A DNA stretch of 64,000 nucleotides, taken from the NCBI RefSeq assembly GCF_004364435.1, contig NZ_SOCT01000002.1:310001-374000 (forward strand). The letters run 5' to 3'. Positions 1-8,084 of the stretch are shown one piece after another (position 1 is the first letter of the stretch; the number at the start of each line of letters is the position of its first letter). The translations under genes were made by a program, and so were the position numbers. Under the pieces are notes generated by a model. That model saw only the letters and a list, made by a program, of their open reading frames with translations. It made no database searches and was not told the DNA's origin. Source of the stretch: Pseudomonas sp. LP_7_YM. GTDB taxonomy: Bacteria > Pseudomonadota > Gammaproteobacteria > Pseudomonadales > Pseudomonadaceae.

Positions 1-1276
1 GTGCGATGGCGCTGGCGGTGGTGATCTGCGCGGACATGCCCTGGGCGTAGGTCATGCCCTGCTTGCCGATCTTCTCGCCGATGGTTAGAACCACGCGTTT
101 CCAGCCAACCATGGTGCCGACACCCAAAGCCAGTGCCACCGCGAAGATCACCCAGAACGGCGCGTATTCAGTGGTAGTGGTCAGGTCCTTGCGCAGCTTC
201 TCAAGATCGGATTTCTCGCGGGCATCAAGCGTCGGCAGTTTGCCAACCTTGCGCGCAGTATCGTCCAGACACAGCAGGTAGCGTCGGACTTCGACGCGGT
301 GCTCTGGCGCCAGACTGTGATAGTCGGTCACGCCTTTGAGCGTGTTGAGCAAGGCGTCGATGGTTGGCTCGGTCTGTTCAGGGTTGCAGCTCATGCGCTC
401 GGGCAAATCGCCCTTGGCCGATTTACCCAGCGCCAGGTATTCACCCAGCGTAGCGTTGTTGCGTTGATAGAACTGGCTCAGGTGCAACGTCGCGTCGCGG
501 GTACGCTCGATCTGGTAAGTGGTGGTACTCAGATCCAGGACGAATTGCGCAGGTACGATGCCGATCAGCACCAGCATGATCAAGCCGATACCTTTCTGAC
601 CATCGTTGGAGCCGTGCACGAAACTGACTGCCATGGCCGAGATCACCAGCACCAGACGGTTCCAGAATGGCGGATGTTTCTTGTCGTCCAGCTTGCGGCG
701 CTGCTCCGGGGTCTTGTGCATCTTTGACAGCGGACGCCAGGCTTTAAGCCCCAGCAGCACCAGTGCCGCGACAACGAAGCCCATCAGTGGAGAAAACACC
801 AGCGAGGCACCGATATCGATCGCTTTCTGCCAGTTCACCCCATCAGCCAACGGTATATGGTTGATCAACGCGTTGGCCAGACCCACGCCCAGAATCGAGC
901 CGATCAGGGTATGCGAACTGGACGCCGGAATCCCGAAATACCAGGTTCCCAGGTTCCACGTGATCGCGGCGGCCAATAGTGAGAACACCATCGCCAGTCC
1001 ATGACCGGTATTGACGTTGATCAGCAGCTCGACAGGCAGAAGATGGACAATGGCATACGCCACGCCGACACCGCCCAGCAGCACCCCGAGAAAATTGAAA
1101 ATACCCGAGAAGAACACGGCCAGATGTGGCGGCATCGCCTTGGTGTAAATGACTGTCGCCACCGCGTTGGCGGTGTCATGAAAGCCATTGATGAACTCGA
1201 AGGTGAGGACAAACGCCAGGGCGAGCAGCAAGCTCACAATTACCCAAGCATCCAGTCCGCTGAATAAATCGATCAT
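1..1276 (-). CDS. pitA: PitA-type inorganic phosphate transporter, 3' end cut by window edge
   Basis: Low-affinity phosphate permease of the inner membrane (PiT family), co-transporting metal-phosphate with protons. The minus-strand frame opens at ATG 1276 and stays open to base 1, so the C-terminus is outside the window. The start reads MIDLFSGLDAWVIV, followed by the PiT signature FINGFHDTANAVATVIYTKAM near residues 27-47 and by TWNLGTWYFGIPASSSHTLIG in a second repeat half, both hallmarks of the duplicated PiT fold. Several hydrophobic segments alternate with these loops. It is divergent from the effector gene to its right. Assignment to the Pit family is firm; choice among Pseudomonas Pit paralogues is not. 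Confidence 0.85.
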   Translation of the reverse strand, partial: MIDLFSGLDAWVIVSLLLALAFVLTFEFINGFHDTANAVATVIYTKAMPPHLAVFFSGIFNFLGVLLGGVGVAYAIVHLLPVELLINVNTGHGLAMVFSLLAAAITWNLGTWYFGIPASSSHTLIGSILGVGLANALINHIPLADGVNWQKAIDIGASLVFSPLMGFVVAALVLLGLKAWRPLSKMHKTPEQRRKLDDKKHPPFWNRLVLVISAMAVSFVHGSNDGQKGIGLIMLVLIGIVPAQFVLDLSTTTYQIERTRDATLHLSQFYQRNNATLGEYLALGKSAKGDLPERMSCNPEQTEPTIDALLNTLKGVTDYHSLAPEHRVEVRRYLLCLDDTARKVGKLPTLDAREKSDLEKLRKDLTTTTEYAPFWVIFAVALALGVGTMVGWKRVVLTIGEKIGKQGMTYAQGMSAQITTASAIA

Positions 1277-1422
1277 GGAAGGTTTTCTGACCCGGTATTA
1301 AGGGGGCGGGATTATGACAGAAAAAAAACTAATCGATAGGCAAGCCGCCAATTGGTCGTGACTCACTGTGAAAAATCTTCTGACATGCATGAGGGGCTTT
1401 TGTAGTTATAGGCGATTTATTT

Positions 1423-1451
1423 GGAACCTTCCTACAACACGGCGCCACCCA
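1423..1451 (+). promoter_or_regulatory. hrp box (HrpL-dependent promoter)
   Basis: GGAACC at 1423-1428, a 16-base spacer, then CCACCCA at 1445-1451. This is an exact match to the GGAACC-N15/16-CCACNNA consensus of the ECF sigma factor HrpL, which turns on the type III secretion regulon of P. syringae. It ends 33 bases before the ATG at 1485, a normal distance, and points at the effector-like gene. Confidence 0.9.
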
Positions 1452-1484
1452 TTCTGACTTTTCGCACAGGTCAGGTGACCCGAA

Positions 1485-2873
1485 ATGATACATAACCATA
1501 CGCCCCTTCGCCCGCTGCCCAATACCGCCGGCGCCGCAGGTGCTCAACAAGCTCAACACGCTGGCGCCGTGACCACCGTATCGCCTCAGGCGACCCACCA
1601 GCAACAAATCGCAGATTTTCTGCGCGACCATGTATTCCAGGATTTGCCGGTAGCGAATCGCGCCGAGCTGGTGCGTACTCGATCGGAACGACTTGCAGCA
1701 AAGGGTAAAACGGCTGCGAACGTCATGGACGTGATGGCAAAGGGTAAAAAAGCCGATGAGCACTCGGCGATGCTCGTCGGGGGTATCAGGTCGTTACCTT
1801 TCACAGCAGCTGGCGCAATGTTGACCGCGTTGCCTCAAATTACGACGTTGAATGGCCAAGACACTCGTGTGAATACTCAGAATATTCTGGGCGCAGCATT
1901 ATTCGTAGCCGCCAATTCGGTTCTAGGGACCATGCTGCAACGCTCGACGAGCGATACCGGATGGCTGACCTCTGAGGGAAAGGAGCTCGAAGCACCCCTG
2001 GCTGAACTGGCGCAGAGTCGTAAAGCCTCCAACTTGCAGAAAGGCTTGGCAAGTGCAGTCACGGTCCAGTCATTCACCGGCAAAAATATTGGGTCTTCAT
2101 TGATGGGCGCGGGTGTTAAAGGCGCGGCAAAGGCGGCCGGCAATGAAGACCCGGCAAAAGTAGGCGCGACTTTCAAAGGTTCCATTTCCTCCGGCGGATC
2201 CGCTGCTGCAGGCGCGATGATGTCGCTGATGCAACTCGTCTGGGACAAGAAAAAAGGACGCAACGGACCTGAGTATTTACTGGGAAGCCAGAATTGGGAA
2301 CAGCAGTTCGACAGCCTTGAGGCTTATGACTTCAAGCAGAAGGCCAGCAACGTATTTTCTCGAGCCTTGCATCTGCCGCTGGATGTTGCCCAGGACTTCA
2401 GCAAATCTGTTCAGTCGTTGTTTACCCCAACAGGCATCGTTTCCGACCTGCTCGTGCTGGGTGGTGGTATTGCGGCGAATGAATCGCTGCGCACCATGGG
2501 GAAAAATGTAGCTTTGGCCAGTGGCCTAACAGACATTCAGGCTGCACTGGCGGGCGACCTGGCAGCGGCCGGAGGTGAAATGGCCTATTTCGGTGCCTGG
2601 GCATTAACGGCTGCGGTCACGCCGGACGTTGCCGCCTTTGCCGACAAGATGATTAACAAGCTTCGCACTCGGGGGGCGCTCGAAGAGGGCGACATGGCTG
2701 AAGGCCAGCGACTACTGGAGAACCCTGCCAACAGAGTTTCTGACTCAAGCCAGCCCAACATGCATGGTCAGATGCTTGAGCAAGCCAACGTAGCCACCGC
2801 GACAGACGCTGCACCCAGCAGCTCAGGCGCGCGTGCACGAACCTCCCTGACGCGGGCGGAGTTGAGCGTTTAA
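1485..2873 (+). CDS. Type III secreted effector, HopAA1-like
   Basis: A 462-residue protein preceded by a perfect hrp box, so it is very probably injected into plant cells by the Hrp secretion system. The layout matches what I recall of HopAA1: a polar, Ala/Gln/His-rich N-terminus without a Sec signal, then QQQIADFLRDHVFQDLP (about residues 39-55), IRSLPFTAAGAML (about 102), ALHLPLDVAQDFSKSVQSL (about 297), GIVSDLLVLGGGIAANESL (about 320) and a hydrophobic YFGAWALTAAVTPDVAAFAD stretch (about 375). HopAA1 is normally encoded beside hopM1 in the conserved effector locus; here the gene stands alone next to pitA, with no chaperone or hrp gene in view. It could be a diverged or new family rather than true HopAA1. 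Effector status rests mainly on the promoter. Confidence 0.72.
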   Translation: MIHNHTPLRPLPNTAGAAGAQQAQHAGAVTTVSPQATHQQQIADFLRDHVFQDLPVANRAELVRTRSERLAAKGKTAANVMDVMAKGKKADEHSAMLVGGIRSLPFTAAGAMLTALPQITTLNGQDTRVNTQNILGAALFVAANSVLGTMLQRSTSDTGWLTSEGKELEAPLAELAQSRKASNLQKGLASAVTVQSFTGKNIGSSLMGAGVKGAAKAAGNEDPAKVGATFKGSISSGGSAAAGAMMSLMQLVWDKKKGRNGPEYLLGSQNWEQQFDSLEAYDFKQKASNVFSRALHLPLDVAQDFSKSVQSLFTPTGIVSDLLVLGGGIAANESLRTMGKNVALASGLTDIQAALAGDLAAAGGEMAYFGAWALTAAVTPDVAAFADKMINKLRTRGALEEGDMAEGQRLLENPANRVSDSSQPNMHGQMLEQANVATATDAAPSSSGARARTSLTRAELSV

Positions 2874-3051
2874 GTCAATCATCAACGGGGCGACGTGCTA
2901 CTGACCCACGTAGCGCGGCACGCCCTATCAGCAAGCACTGCATGATCGTCACCTTTCAAGCTCCCGCAGGATTGAAAGGGCGTTGCGCACGAGTCGAACA
3001 AAGCATCGTCTCGCATGAGTCACGCAGTAGCGCAAACCTGTAACGGGAGGT

Positions 3052-3249
3052 TCACTGCTCCTCGTTCAGCTCGCTTTCCATCTTTTGAAGTTCTTGCTTG
3101 AAAGCCTGATCGAGCAGGCTTGCACGTTTACGCCAAGGTTTGCGTTCCGGCTCCGGTTGAGCTGCATAAGTGGTCACTTCGCCGCCATATACTTCCTTGT
3201 AACGTTGTTCCTGGCGCTCTAGTTCTGCGCGCAGTTCATCTTTGGTCAC
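3052..3249 (-). CDS. Small conserved charged protein, function unknown
   Basis: 65 residues if read from GTG at 3249, which has AGGTAA about five bases upstream; a TTG six codons further up has no ribosome site of its own. The product begins (M)TKDELRAELERQEQRYKEVYGG and ends ALL-type helical and acidic (MESELNEEQ). It is rich in Glu, Arg, Lys and Gln, has no signal peptide or membrane segment, and looks like a soluble helical protein. I do not recognise a named family. It converges on the effector gene, whose end lies about 180 bases away. Confidence 0.55.
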   Translation of the reverse strand: MTKDELRAELERQEQRYKEVYGGEVTTYAAQPEPERKPWRKRASLLDQAFKQELQKMESELNEEQ

Positions 3250-3270
3250 GTTATTACCTGATTGTGTCAA

Positions 3271-3840
3271 GTTTGATTCTGGCGATTGCGCCGGGCCTTG
3301 AAATGCTACACATCATTGACTGATCGGCTAAGCAAAACGTTTGCGATGAGTCTCGGATGATCTATAGAACACTTCTGCCACATGCGGCTACGCGCACCAG
3401 AACGACAAAGCTGTCGTAGCTACACTCTGTATTCTGTTCGGTTTCGCAGTCTGCTGGTAATTGACCAGGCTTTTGCCCTGGCTACCGCCGGCGGTGCACT
3501 CGGGTAGTGCATGCGGCGTGTTGATTGGATCCCGGCCCGGTCGAACCTGGATATCACCCACGCTTCAGCGTTATAGCGCATCAATTGCCGGGTACTATCT
3601 CCAAGACGGTCAAAAGAGTCAACTGTGGAGCGCTATTCATTTCAATGGCCAAGACAAATACTGTTTTCTTGTACGAAGGTTCCGAAAGTTTTAATAACCA
3701 GCATTATCCTGGAACTTTCTTAATCATATACAGATTTGTCCGGACAGAAATTCAGCTGATCAGATCCCATGGAAATCAAGGACAGCTGATGAACGTGAAT
3801 GTACTCGGATGCCTGCAGTGAGTGGGATATGTAGCAGAGA
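3271..3840. other. Non-coding stretch, no gene identified
   Basis: About 570 bases between the small gene and the candidate small RNA. Short open frames on the plus strand (for example around 3461-3821) lack ribosome sites and coding character. The part around 3600-3750 is noticeably more AT-rich than the surroundings. I see no convincing gene. Confidence 0.5.
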
Positions 3841-3870
3841 TAAAAACGGCCTTGCGGGTAGCAAGGCCGT
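3841..3870 (-). terminator. Rho-independent terminator on the minus strand
   Basis: ACGGCCTTGC (3846-3855) and GCAAGGCCGT (3861-3870) form a perfect 10-bp stem with a 5-base loop. On the minus strand the stem is followed by TTTTTA, so it ends a leftward transcript. No minus-strand gene lies to its right before pcaR, which runs the other way. Confidence 0.75.
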
Positions 3871-3933
3871 GCCTGGGACTTCTCAGTGGGTACCTGACCA
3901 GTATTTCCAAGAAGCCACCGGGTGGCGTGTGAA
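3841..3933 (-). ncRNA. Candidate small RNA divergent from pcaR
   Basis: The orphan terminator at 3841-3870 implies a short leftward transcript starting between it and the divergent pcaR promoter. The interval holds a second perfect hairpin (GCCACC/GGTGGC at 3914-3926) and a CTTCT/AGAAG pairing around 3885-3912. A poor -35/-10 pair (TTGACC at 3961-3956, TATACC at 3940-3935, spacer 15, shorter than ideal) lies just upstream, beside the PcaR dyad. A 61-codon open frame overlaps but ends past the terminator and has no clear ribosome site. The 5' end is a guess; I do not recognise a known RNA family. Confidence 0.35.
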
Positions 3934-3963
3934 AGGTATAAGCAACTGAGCCATGGGTCAATT

Positions 3964-3993
3964 GCGATTATCGGCCAGTCGTTCGATAATCGC
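3964..3993. promoter_or_regulatory. PcaR operator, inverted repeat upstream of pcaR
   Basis: GCGATTATCG (3964-3973) and CGATAATCGC (3984-3993) are perfect inverted 10-bp arms with a 10-bp spacer. The right half contains GTTCGATAATCGC, which matches the published P. putida PcaR half-site GTTCGATAATCGCAC as I recall it. Position 60 bases before pcaR fits autoregulation; the same site would also lie just upstream of the candidate leftward RNA. Confidence 0.7.
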
Positions 3994-4052
3994 CCAAAGA
4001 GCCCTTGCCGCAGTCTTGAAAAGAGACGAGAGCGGCGCTACAGACGGCCTCC

Positions 4053-4919
4053 ATGGCCACGACGAACGGTGTCGGTATGAACGATCAACTGCGCAATTCC
4101 TTTGCCTCACTTGCTCCGCCTATCGTGGCGTCCCCCGCAAAGCGAATCCAGGCCCTGACGGGTGATCCGGATTTCATGACATCACTGGCCCGCGGGCTAG
4201 CGGTCATTCACGCCTTTCAGGAGCGCAAGCGTCATCTGACCATCGCGCAGATCAGCCACCGAACCGAAATCCCTCGCGCTGCTGTCAGGCGTTGCTTGCA
4301 TACACTGATCAAACTTGGCTATGCGACCACTGATGGCCGCACGTATTCGCTGCTGCCAAAGGTCCTGACCCTCGGCCATGCCTACCTGTCTTCGACGCCG
4401 CTGGCGGTTTCTTCACAGCCGTATCTGGATCGTATGAGCAATCAGTTGCACGAGGCCTGCAACATGGCGACCCTGGAAGGCGATGACATTCTTTACATTG
4501 CCCGCTCGGCGACAACTCAGCGACTCATCTCCGTAGACCTGGCCGTGGGCGGGCGTTTGCCGGCTTATTGCACGTCGATGGGACGAATTCTTCTGGCCGC
4601 GCTGGACGACGTGTCCTTGCAGGAGTACCTCGATCACGTGGACCTGCAACCCAAGACCAGCCGTACCTTACGCACCGTCGAGGCGCTGCTTGAATGCCTG
4701 CAACAGGTGCGTCAGCAGGGCTGGTGCGTCGTTGATCAGGAACTCGAGCAAGGCCTGCGCTCGATTGCCGTGCCGGTTTACGATGCTTCAGGGCAGGTGC
4801 TGGCGGCGCTGAACGTCAGCACCAGTGCGGCGCGGGTTAGCCGGAACGAACTGGAGCAGAAAGTGCTGCCAATCATGCTCGACGCCAGCCGCGATCTGAG
4901 CACGCAATTATTTACCTGA
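4053..4919 (+). CDS. pcaR: PcaR, IclR-family regulator of beta-ketoadipate genes
   Basis: IclR-type transcription factor that responds to beta-ketoadipate and activates pca genes. After a variable N-terminal tail the protein runs APPIVASPAKRIQALTGDPDFMTSLARGLAVIHAFQERKR, a stretch close to P. putida PcaR, then a winged helix (IAQISHRTEIPRAAVRRCLHTLIKLGY) and an IclR effector domain with GRLPAYCTSMGRILLA and GWCVVDQELEQGLRSIAVP. The length, 288 residues from ATG 4053, is normal. ATG 4077 is an alternative start; neither has a strong ribosome site. It lies directly upstream of the pcaIJF genes it should control, with matching operators on both sides. Confidence 0.93.
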   Translation: MATTNGVGMNDQLRNSFASLAPPIVASPAKRIQALTGDPDFMTSLARGLAVIHAFQERKRHLTIAQISHRTEIPRAAVRRCLHTLIKLGYATTDGRTYSLLPKVLTLGHAYLSSTPLAVSSQPYLDRMSNQLHEACNMATLEGDDILYIARSATTQRLISVDLAVGGRLPAYCTSMGRILLAALDDVSLQEYLDHVDLQPKTSRTLRTVEALLECLQQVRQQGWCVVDQELEQGLRSIAVPVYDASGQVLAALNVSTSAARVSRNELEQKVLPIMLDASRDLSTQLFT

Positions 4920-4939
4920 CGTTCGTCCTGAAACTCTTT

Positions 4940-4954
4940 GTTCGGTTATCGCAC
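4940..4954 (+). promoter_or_regulatory. PcaR binding site in front of pcaI
   Basis: GTTCGGTTATCGCAC differs in one base from the 15-bp PcaR site known from the P. putida pcaIJ promoter (GTTCGATAATCGCAC). A further related half, CGATTATCGG, follows at 4962-4971. The site is about 115 bases before the pcaI start. Confidence 0.65.
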
Positions 4955-5070
4955 ACATAGTCGATTATCGGATTGTTCCGTTGCACGCTCAGGCATAACC
5001 TCAATTTCATCACGGCGCAGATCGACTTAGTGCGCCATTCGCGATTGAGATGTTGAACCTGGAGCACCCC

Positions 5071-5928
5071 ATGGCTGAAATTCTTTCCCTGCACGATGCC
5101 GTGAAGCAATTCGTCAATGATGGCGACAGCGTTGCGCTGGAAGGCTTCACTCATCTGATTCCAACAGCTGCAGGCCATGAAATCATCCGTCAGAAGAAGA
5201 AAAATCTGACGCTGGTCCGCATGACTCCCGATCTGATCTATGACCAGTTGATCGGTGCAGGCTGTGCGAAAAAGCTGATTTTCTCGTGGGGCGGTAATCC
5301 CGGTGTCGGCTCGCTGCACCGCTTGCGCGATGCCGTTGAAAAACAATGGCCGCAGCCTATGGAAATCGAAGAACACAGCCATGCCGATCTGGCTAACGCT
5401 TACGTCGCCGGGGCTTCGGGACTGCCCTTCGCAGTGCTGCGTGCGTATGCCGGTTCCGACCTTCCTAAGGTCAATCCGCTGATCAAATCCGTCACGTGCC
5501 CGTTCACCGGCGAGGTGCTGGCTGCCGTGCCTGCGGTGCGTCCCGACGTGACCGTGATTCACGCGCAGAAGGCCGACCGCAAAGGCAATGTATTGCTGTG
5601 GGGCATTCTCGGTGTACAGAAAGAAGCGGCGCTTTCTGCCAAGCGTTGCATCGTCACCGTTGAAGAAATCGTCGATGAGCTGAACGCGCCGATGAACGCG
5701 TGTGTGCTGCCAACCTGGGCGTTGACTGCAGTGTGCGTCGTGCCGGGCGGCGCACATCCATCCTACGCCCACGGTTATTACGAACGAGATAATCGCTTCT
5801 ATCAGGCGTGGGATCCGATCGCTAGGGATCGTGAGGTATTTACCGCATGGATCGACGAGTTCATCCATGGCACTCGTGATTTCAGTGAGTTCCAGAGCAA
5901 GCTGACCCGCGCTTCGGAGGCAAAATAA
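5071..5928 (+). CDS. pcaI: 3-oxoadipate CoA-transferase, alpha subunit (CatI type)
   Basis: Together with the next gene it transfers CoA from succinyl-CoA to beta-ketoadipate. ATG 5071 is preferred because GGAG lies seven bases upstream; an earlier TTG at 5050 has none. The 285-residue product starts MAEILSLHDAVKQFVNDGDSVALEGFTHLIP and has the long form typical of CatI and the glutaconate-type CoA-transferases, rather than the about 230-residue PcaI of P. putida. Other landmarks are FSWGGNPGVGSLHR and VTVIHAQKADRKGNVLLWG. The stop overlaps the next start (TAATG), so the two subunits are translationally coupled. Confidence 0.88.
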   Translation: MAEILSLHDAVKQFVNDGDSVALEGFTHLIPTAAGHEIIRQKKKNLTLVRMTPDLIYDQLIGAGCAKKLIFSWGGNPGVGSLHRLRDAVEKQWPQPMEIEEHSHADLANAYVAGASGLPFAVLRAYAGSDLPKVNPLIKSVTCPFTGEVLAAVPAVRPDVTVIHAQKADRKGNVLLWGILGVQKEAALSAKRCIVTVEEIVDELNAPMNACVLPTWALTAVCVVPGGAHPSYAHGYYERDNRFYQAWDPIARDREVFTAWIDEFIHGTRDFSEFQSKLTRASEAK

Positions 5929-6707
5929 TGACGTACACCACCAGTGAAATGATGACCGTGGCCGCCGCCCGCCGCTTGAAGAATGGCTCGGTCTGCTTCG
6001 TTGGCATCGGGCTGCCATCCAAGGCGGCCAATCTTGCCCGCTTGACGTCGTCACCCGACGTGGTGTTGATCTATGAGTCAGGCCCCATTGGTGCCAGGCC
6101 CAATGTACTGCCGCTGTCCATTGGTGATGGTGAACTGGCCGAAACCGCTGACACCGTGGTGTCCACCAGCGAGATTTTCCGTTACTGGTTGCAGGGTGGT
6201 CGGGTGGACGTCGGTTTTCTGGGCGCAGCGCAGGTGGACCGTTTCGGCAACATCAACACCACCGTGGTAGGCGATTATCACAACCCGAAAGTGCGCTTGC
6301 CGGGTGCAGGCGGCGCGCCTGAAATAGCAGGCTCGGCCAAGGAGGTGCTGATCATTTTGAAGCAATCCTCCCGCGCCTTCGTCAACAAACTGGATTTTGT
6401 CACCTCTGTTGGCCATGGCGAAGGCGGTGATTCGCGTAAACGGCTGGGGCTGCCTGGCGCGGGCCCGGTGGGCATCATCACTGACCTGTGCATCATGGAG
6501 CCGGAAATAGGCAGCAATGAGTTCGTCGTGACCACGCTGCATCCGGGTGTTACCCGCGAACAAGTGATCGCCGCCACCGGTTGGGAGCTGCGTTTCGCCG
6601 AAAACGTGGTGTATTCCAGAGAGCCCGACGAGCTGGAATTGACCGCTTTGCGTGATCTGGAAGCCCGTACAGCTGCCGCTCATGGTCAGGCCCCGGGAGA
6701 TGCATGA
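5928..6707 (+). CDS. pcaJ: 3-oxoadipate CoA-transferase, beta subunit (CatJ type)
   Basis: Partner subunit of the CoA-transferase, 259 residues. It begins MTYTTSEMMTVAAARRLKNG and contains IYESGPIGARPNVLPLSIGDGEL, where the glutamate of ESG is the position that forms the acyl-glutamate intermediate in this family, and the glycine-rich RLPGAGGAPEIAG loop. Its ATG overlaps the pcaI stop and its TGA overlaps the pcaF start, so pcaI, pcaJ and pcaF read as one tightly coupled unit. Size and sequence again point to the CatIJ-like branch. Confidence 0.9.
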   Translation: MTYTTSEMMTVAAARRLKNGSVCFVGIGLPSKAANLARLTSSPDVVLIYESGPIGARPNVLPLSIGDGELAETADTVVSTSEIFRYWLQGGRVDVGFLGAAQVDRFGNINTTVVGDYHNPKVRLPGAGGAPEIAGSAKEVLIILKQSSRAFVNKLDFVTSVGHGEGGDSRKRLGLPGAGPVGIITDLCIMEPEIGSNEFVVTTLHPGVTREQVIAATGWELRFAENVVYSREPDELELTALRDLEARTAAAHGQAPGDA

Positions 6708-7906
6708 TGCGTGAAGTATTTATCTGCGATGCAATCCGTACGCCCATCGGTCGTTTTGGTGGAGCGCTGGCGACGGTTCGAGCGGACGATCTGGCGGCGC
6801 TGCCGATCAAGGCGCTGATGGAGCGCAACCCTGGCGTGAACTGGCAGGAAATCGACGAGGTGTTCCTCGGTTGTGCCAACCAGGCCGGCGAGGACAATCG
6901 CAACGTTGCGCGCATGGCCGCATTGCTGGCGGGGCTTCCTGAGACCGTGCCGGGCGTAACGTTGAATCGCCTGTGCGCATCGGGTCTGGATGCTGTGGGC
7001 ACGGCCTTCCGGGCCATTGCCTCGGGCGAGATGGAGCTGGCTATTGCCGGTGGCGTTGAGTCCATGTCCCGCGCGCCGTTCGTCATGGGCAAGGCCGACA
7101 CGGCCTTTGGCCGCGGCCAGAAGCTGGAAGACACCACATTGGGCTGGCGCTTCGTCAATCCGCAGATGAAAGAGCAGTATGGCGTGGAGACCATGCCGCA
7201 GACCGGTGATAACGTCGCTGAAGACTTCAAGGTCTCTCGCGAACACCAGGATGCTTTCGCCTTGCGCAGTCAGCAACGTGCTGCGGCAGCCCAAGCCAAT
7301 GGTTTTTTCGCTGAAGAGATCGTGCCTGTGCGCATTGCCCACAAGAAGGGTGAAACCATTGTCGACAAGGACGAGCACCCGCGCGCTGATACCAGTCTGG
7401 AGGCATTGAGCAGACTCAAGCCTGTGAACGGCCCCGGCAAGACGGTGACAGCCGGTAATGCGGCGGGACTGAACGACGGCGCCGTGGCGCTCATCGTGGC
7501 CTCCGCCGAAGCGGTCAAGAAACATGGCCTGACCCCTCGCGCCCGGGTGTTGGGCATGGCCAGTGCTGGCGTTGAGCCGCGAGTCATGGGGATCGGGCCG
7601 GTCCCTGCCGTACGCAAGTTGATCGCGCGTCTCGGTTTAGCCGTTGAGGATTTCGATGTCATCGAACTGAACGAAGCTTTCGCCAGCCAGGGCTTGGCGG
7701 TTCTGCGTGAATTGGGTATCGCTGATGATTCACCCAAGGTCAATCCGAACGGCGGCGCCATTTCCCTTGGCCATCCGTTGGGCATGAGCGGGGCGCGTCT
7801 GGTGCTGACAGCACTGCATCAATTGGAGAAAACCGGCGGTAACACAGGGTTGGTGACCATGTGCGTCGGTGTAGGACAAGGCCTTGCCTTGGTAATAGAA
7901 AGATAA
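6704..7906 (+). CDS. pcaF: Beta-ketoadipyl-CoA thiolase
   Basis: Cleaves beta-ketoadipyl-CoA with CoA to succinyl-CoA and acetyl-CoA, the last step of the pathway. The 400-residue thiolase carries the active-site cysteine in LNRLCASGLDAVG (about residue 90), VIELNEAFASQGL, NPNGGAISLGHPLGMSG with the catalytic histidine, and the C-terminal MCVGVGQGLALVIE with the second cysteine. GGVESMSRAPFVMGKAD is typical of PcaF/PhaD. Two ATG codons in tandem (6704, 6707) are possible starts; the first gives an ATGA overlap with pcaJ. Confidence 0.95.
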   Translation: MMREVFICDAIRTPIGRFGGALATVRADDLAALPIKALMERNPGVNWQEIDEVFLGCANQAGEDNRNVARMAALLAGLPETVPGVTLNRLCASGLDAVGTAFRAIASGEMELAIAGGVESMSRAPFVMGKADTAFGRGQKLEDTTLGWRFVNPQMKEQYGVETMPQTGDNVAEDFKVSREHQDAFALRSQQRAAAAQANGFFAEEIVPVRIAHKKGETIVDKDEHPRADTSLEALSRLKPVNGPGKTVTAGNAAGLNDGAVALIVASAEAVKKHGLTPRARVLGMASAGVEPRVMGIGPVPAVRKLIARLGLAVEDFDVIELNEAFASQGLAVLRELGIADDSPKVNPNGGAISLGHPLGMSGARLVLTALHQLEKTGGNTGLVTMCVGVGQGLALVIER

Positions 7907-7925
7907 GCGACACACGCCTGAAACC

Positions 7926-7981
7926 AACCACCCGAATCATCGCTTGCCTCCACGAAAAGGCAACCGATGGCTCGGGTGGTT
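7926..7981 (+). terminator. Large hairpin between pcaF and pcaT
   Basis: AACCACCCGA (7926-7935) pairs perfectly with TCGGGTGGTT (7972-7981), with an inner TTGCC/GGCAA stem, followed by GTCTTTGTG. This could terminate or attenuate transcription after pcaF, so that pcaT and pcaD are made at a lower level or from their own promoter. Confidence 0.55.
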
Positions 7982-8084
7982 GTCTTTGTGATGGCTGAGT
8001 GTTACTGCTTAAGTCTAACTGTTTCAGGTTATGTCGTAGACTCGACCGTTGTGACTGACCTTTATAAAAATGGGGAAAAAAATA

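Noticed and set aside
4912..6054. 380-codon minus-strand frame across pcaI
   Set aside because: Shadow of the pcaIJ genes; no ribosome site or recognisable domain.
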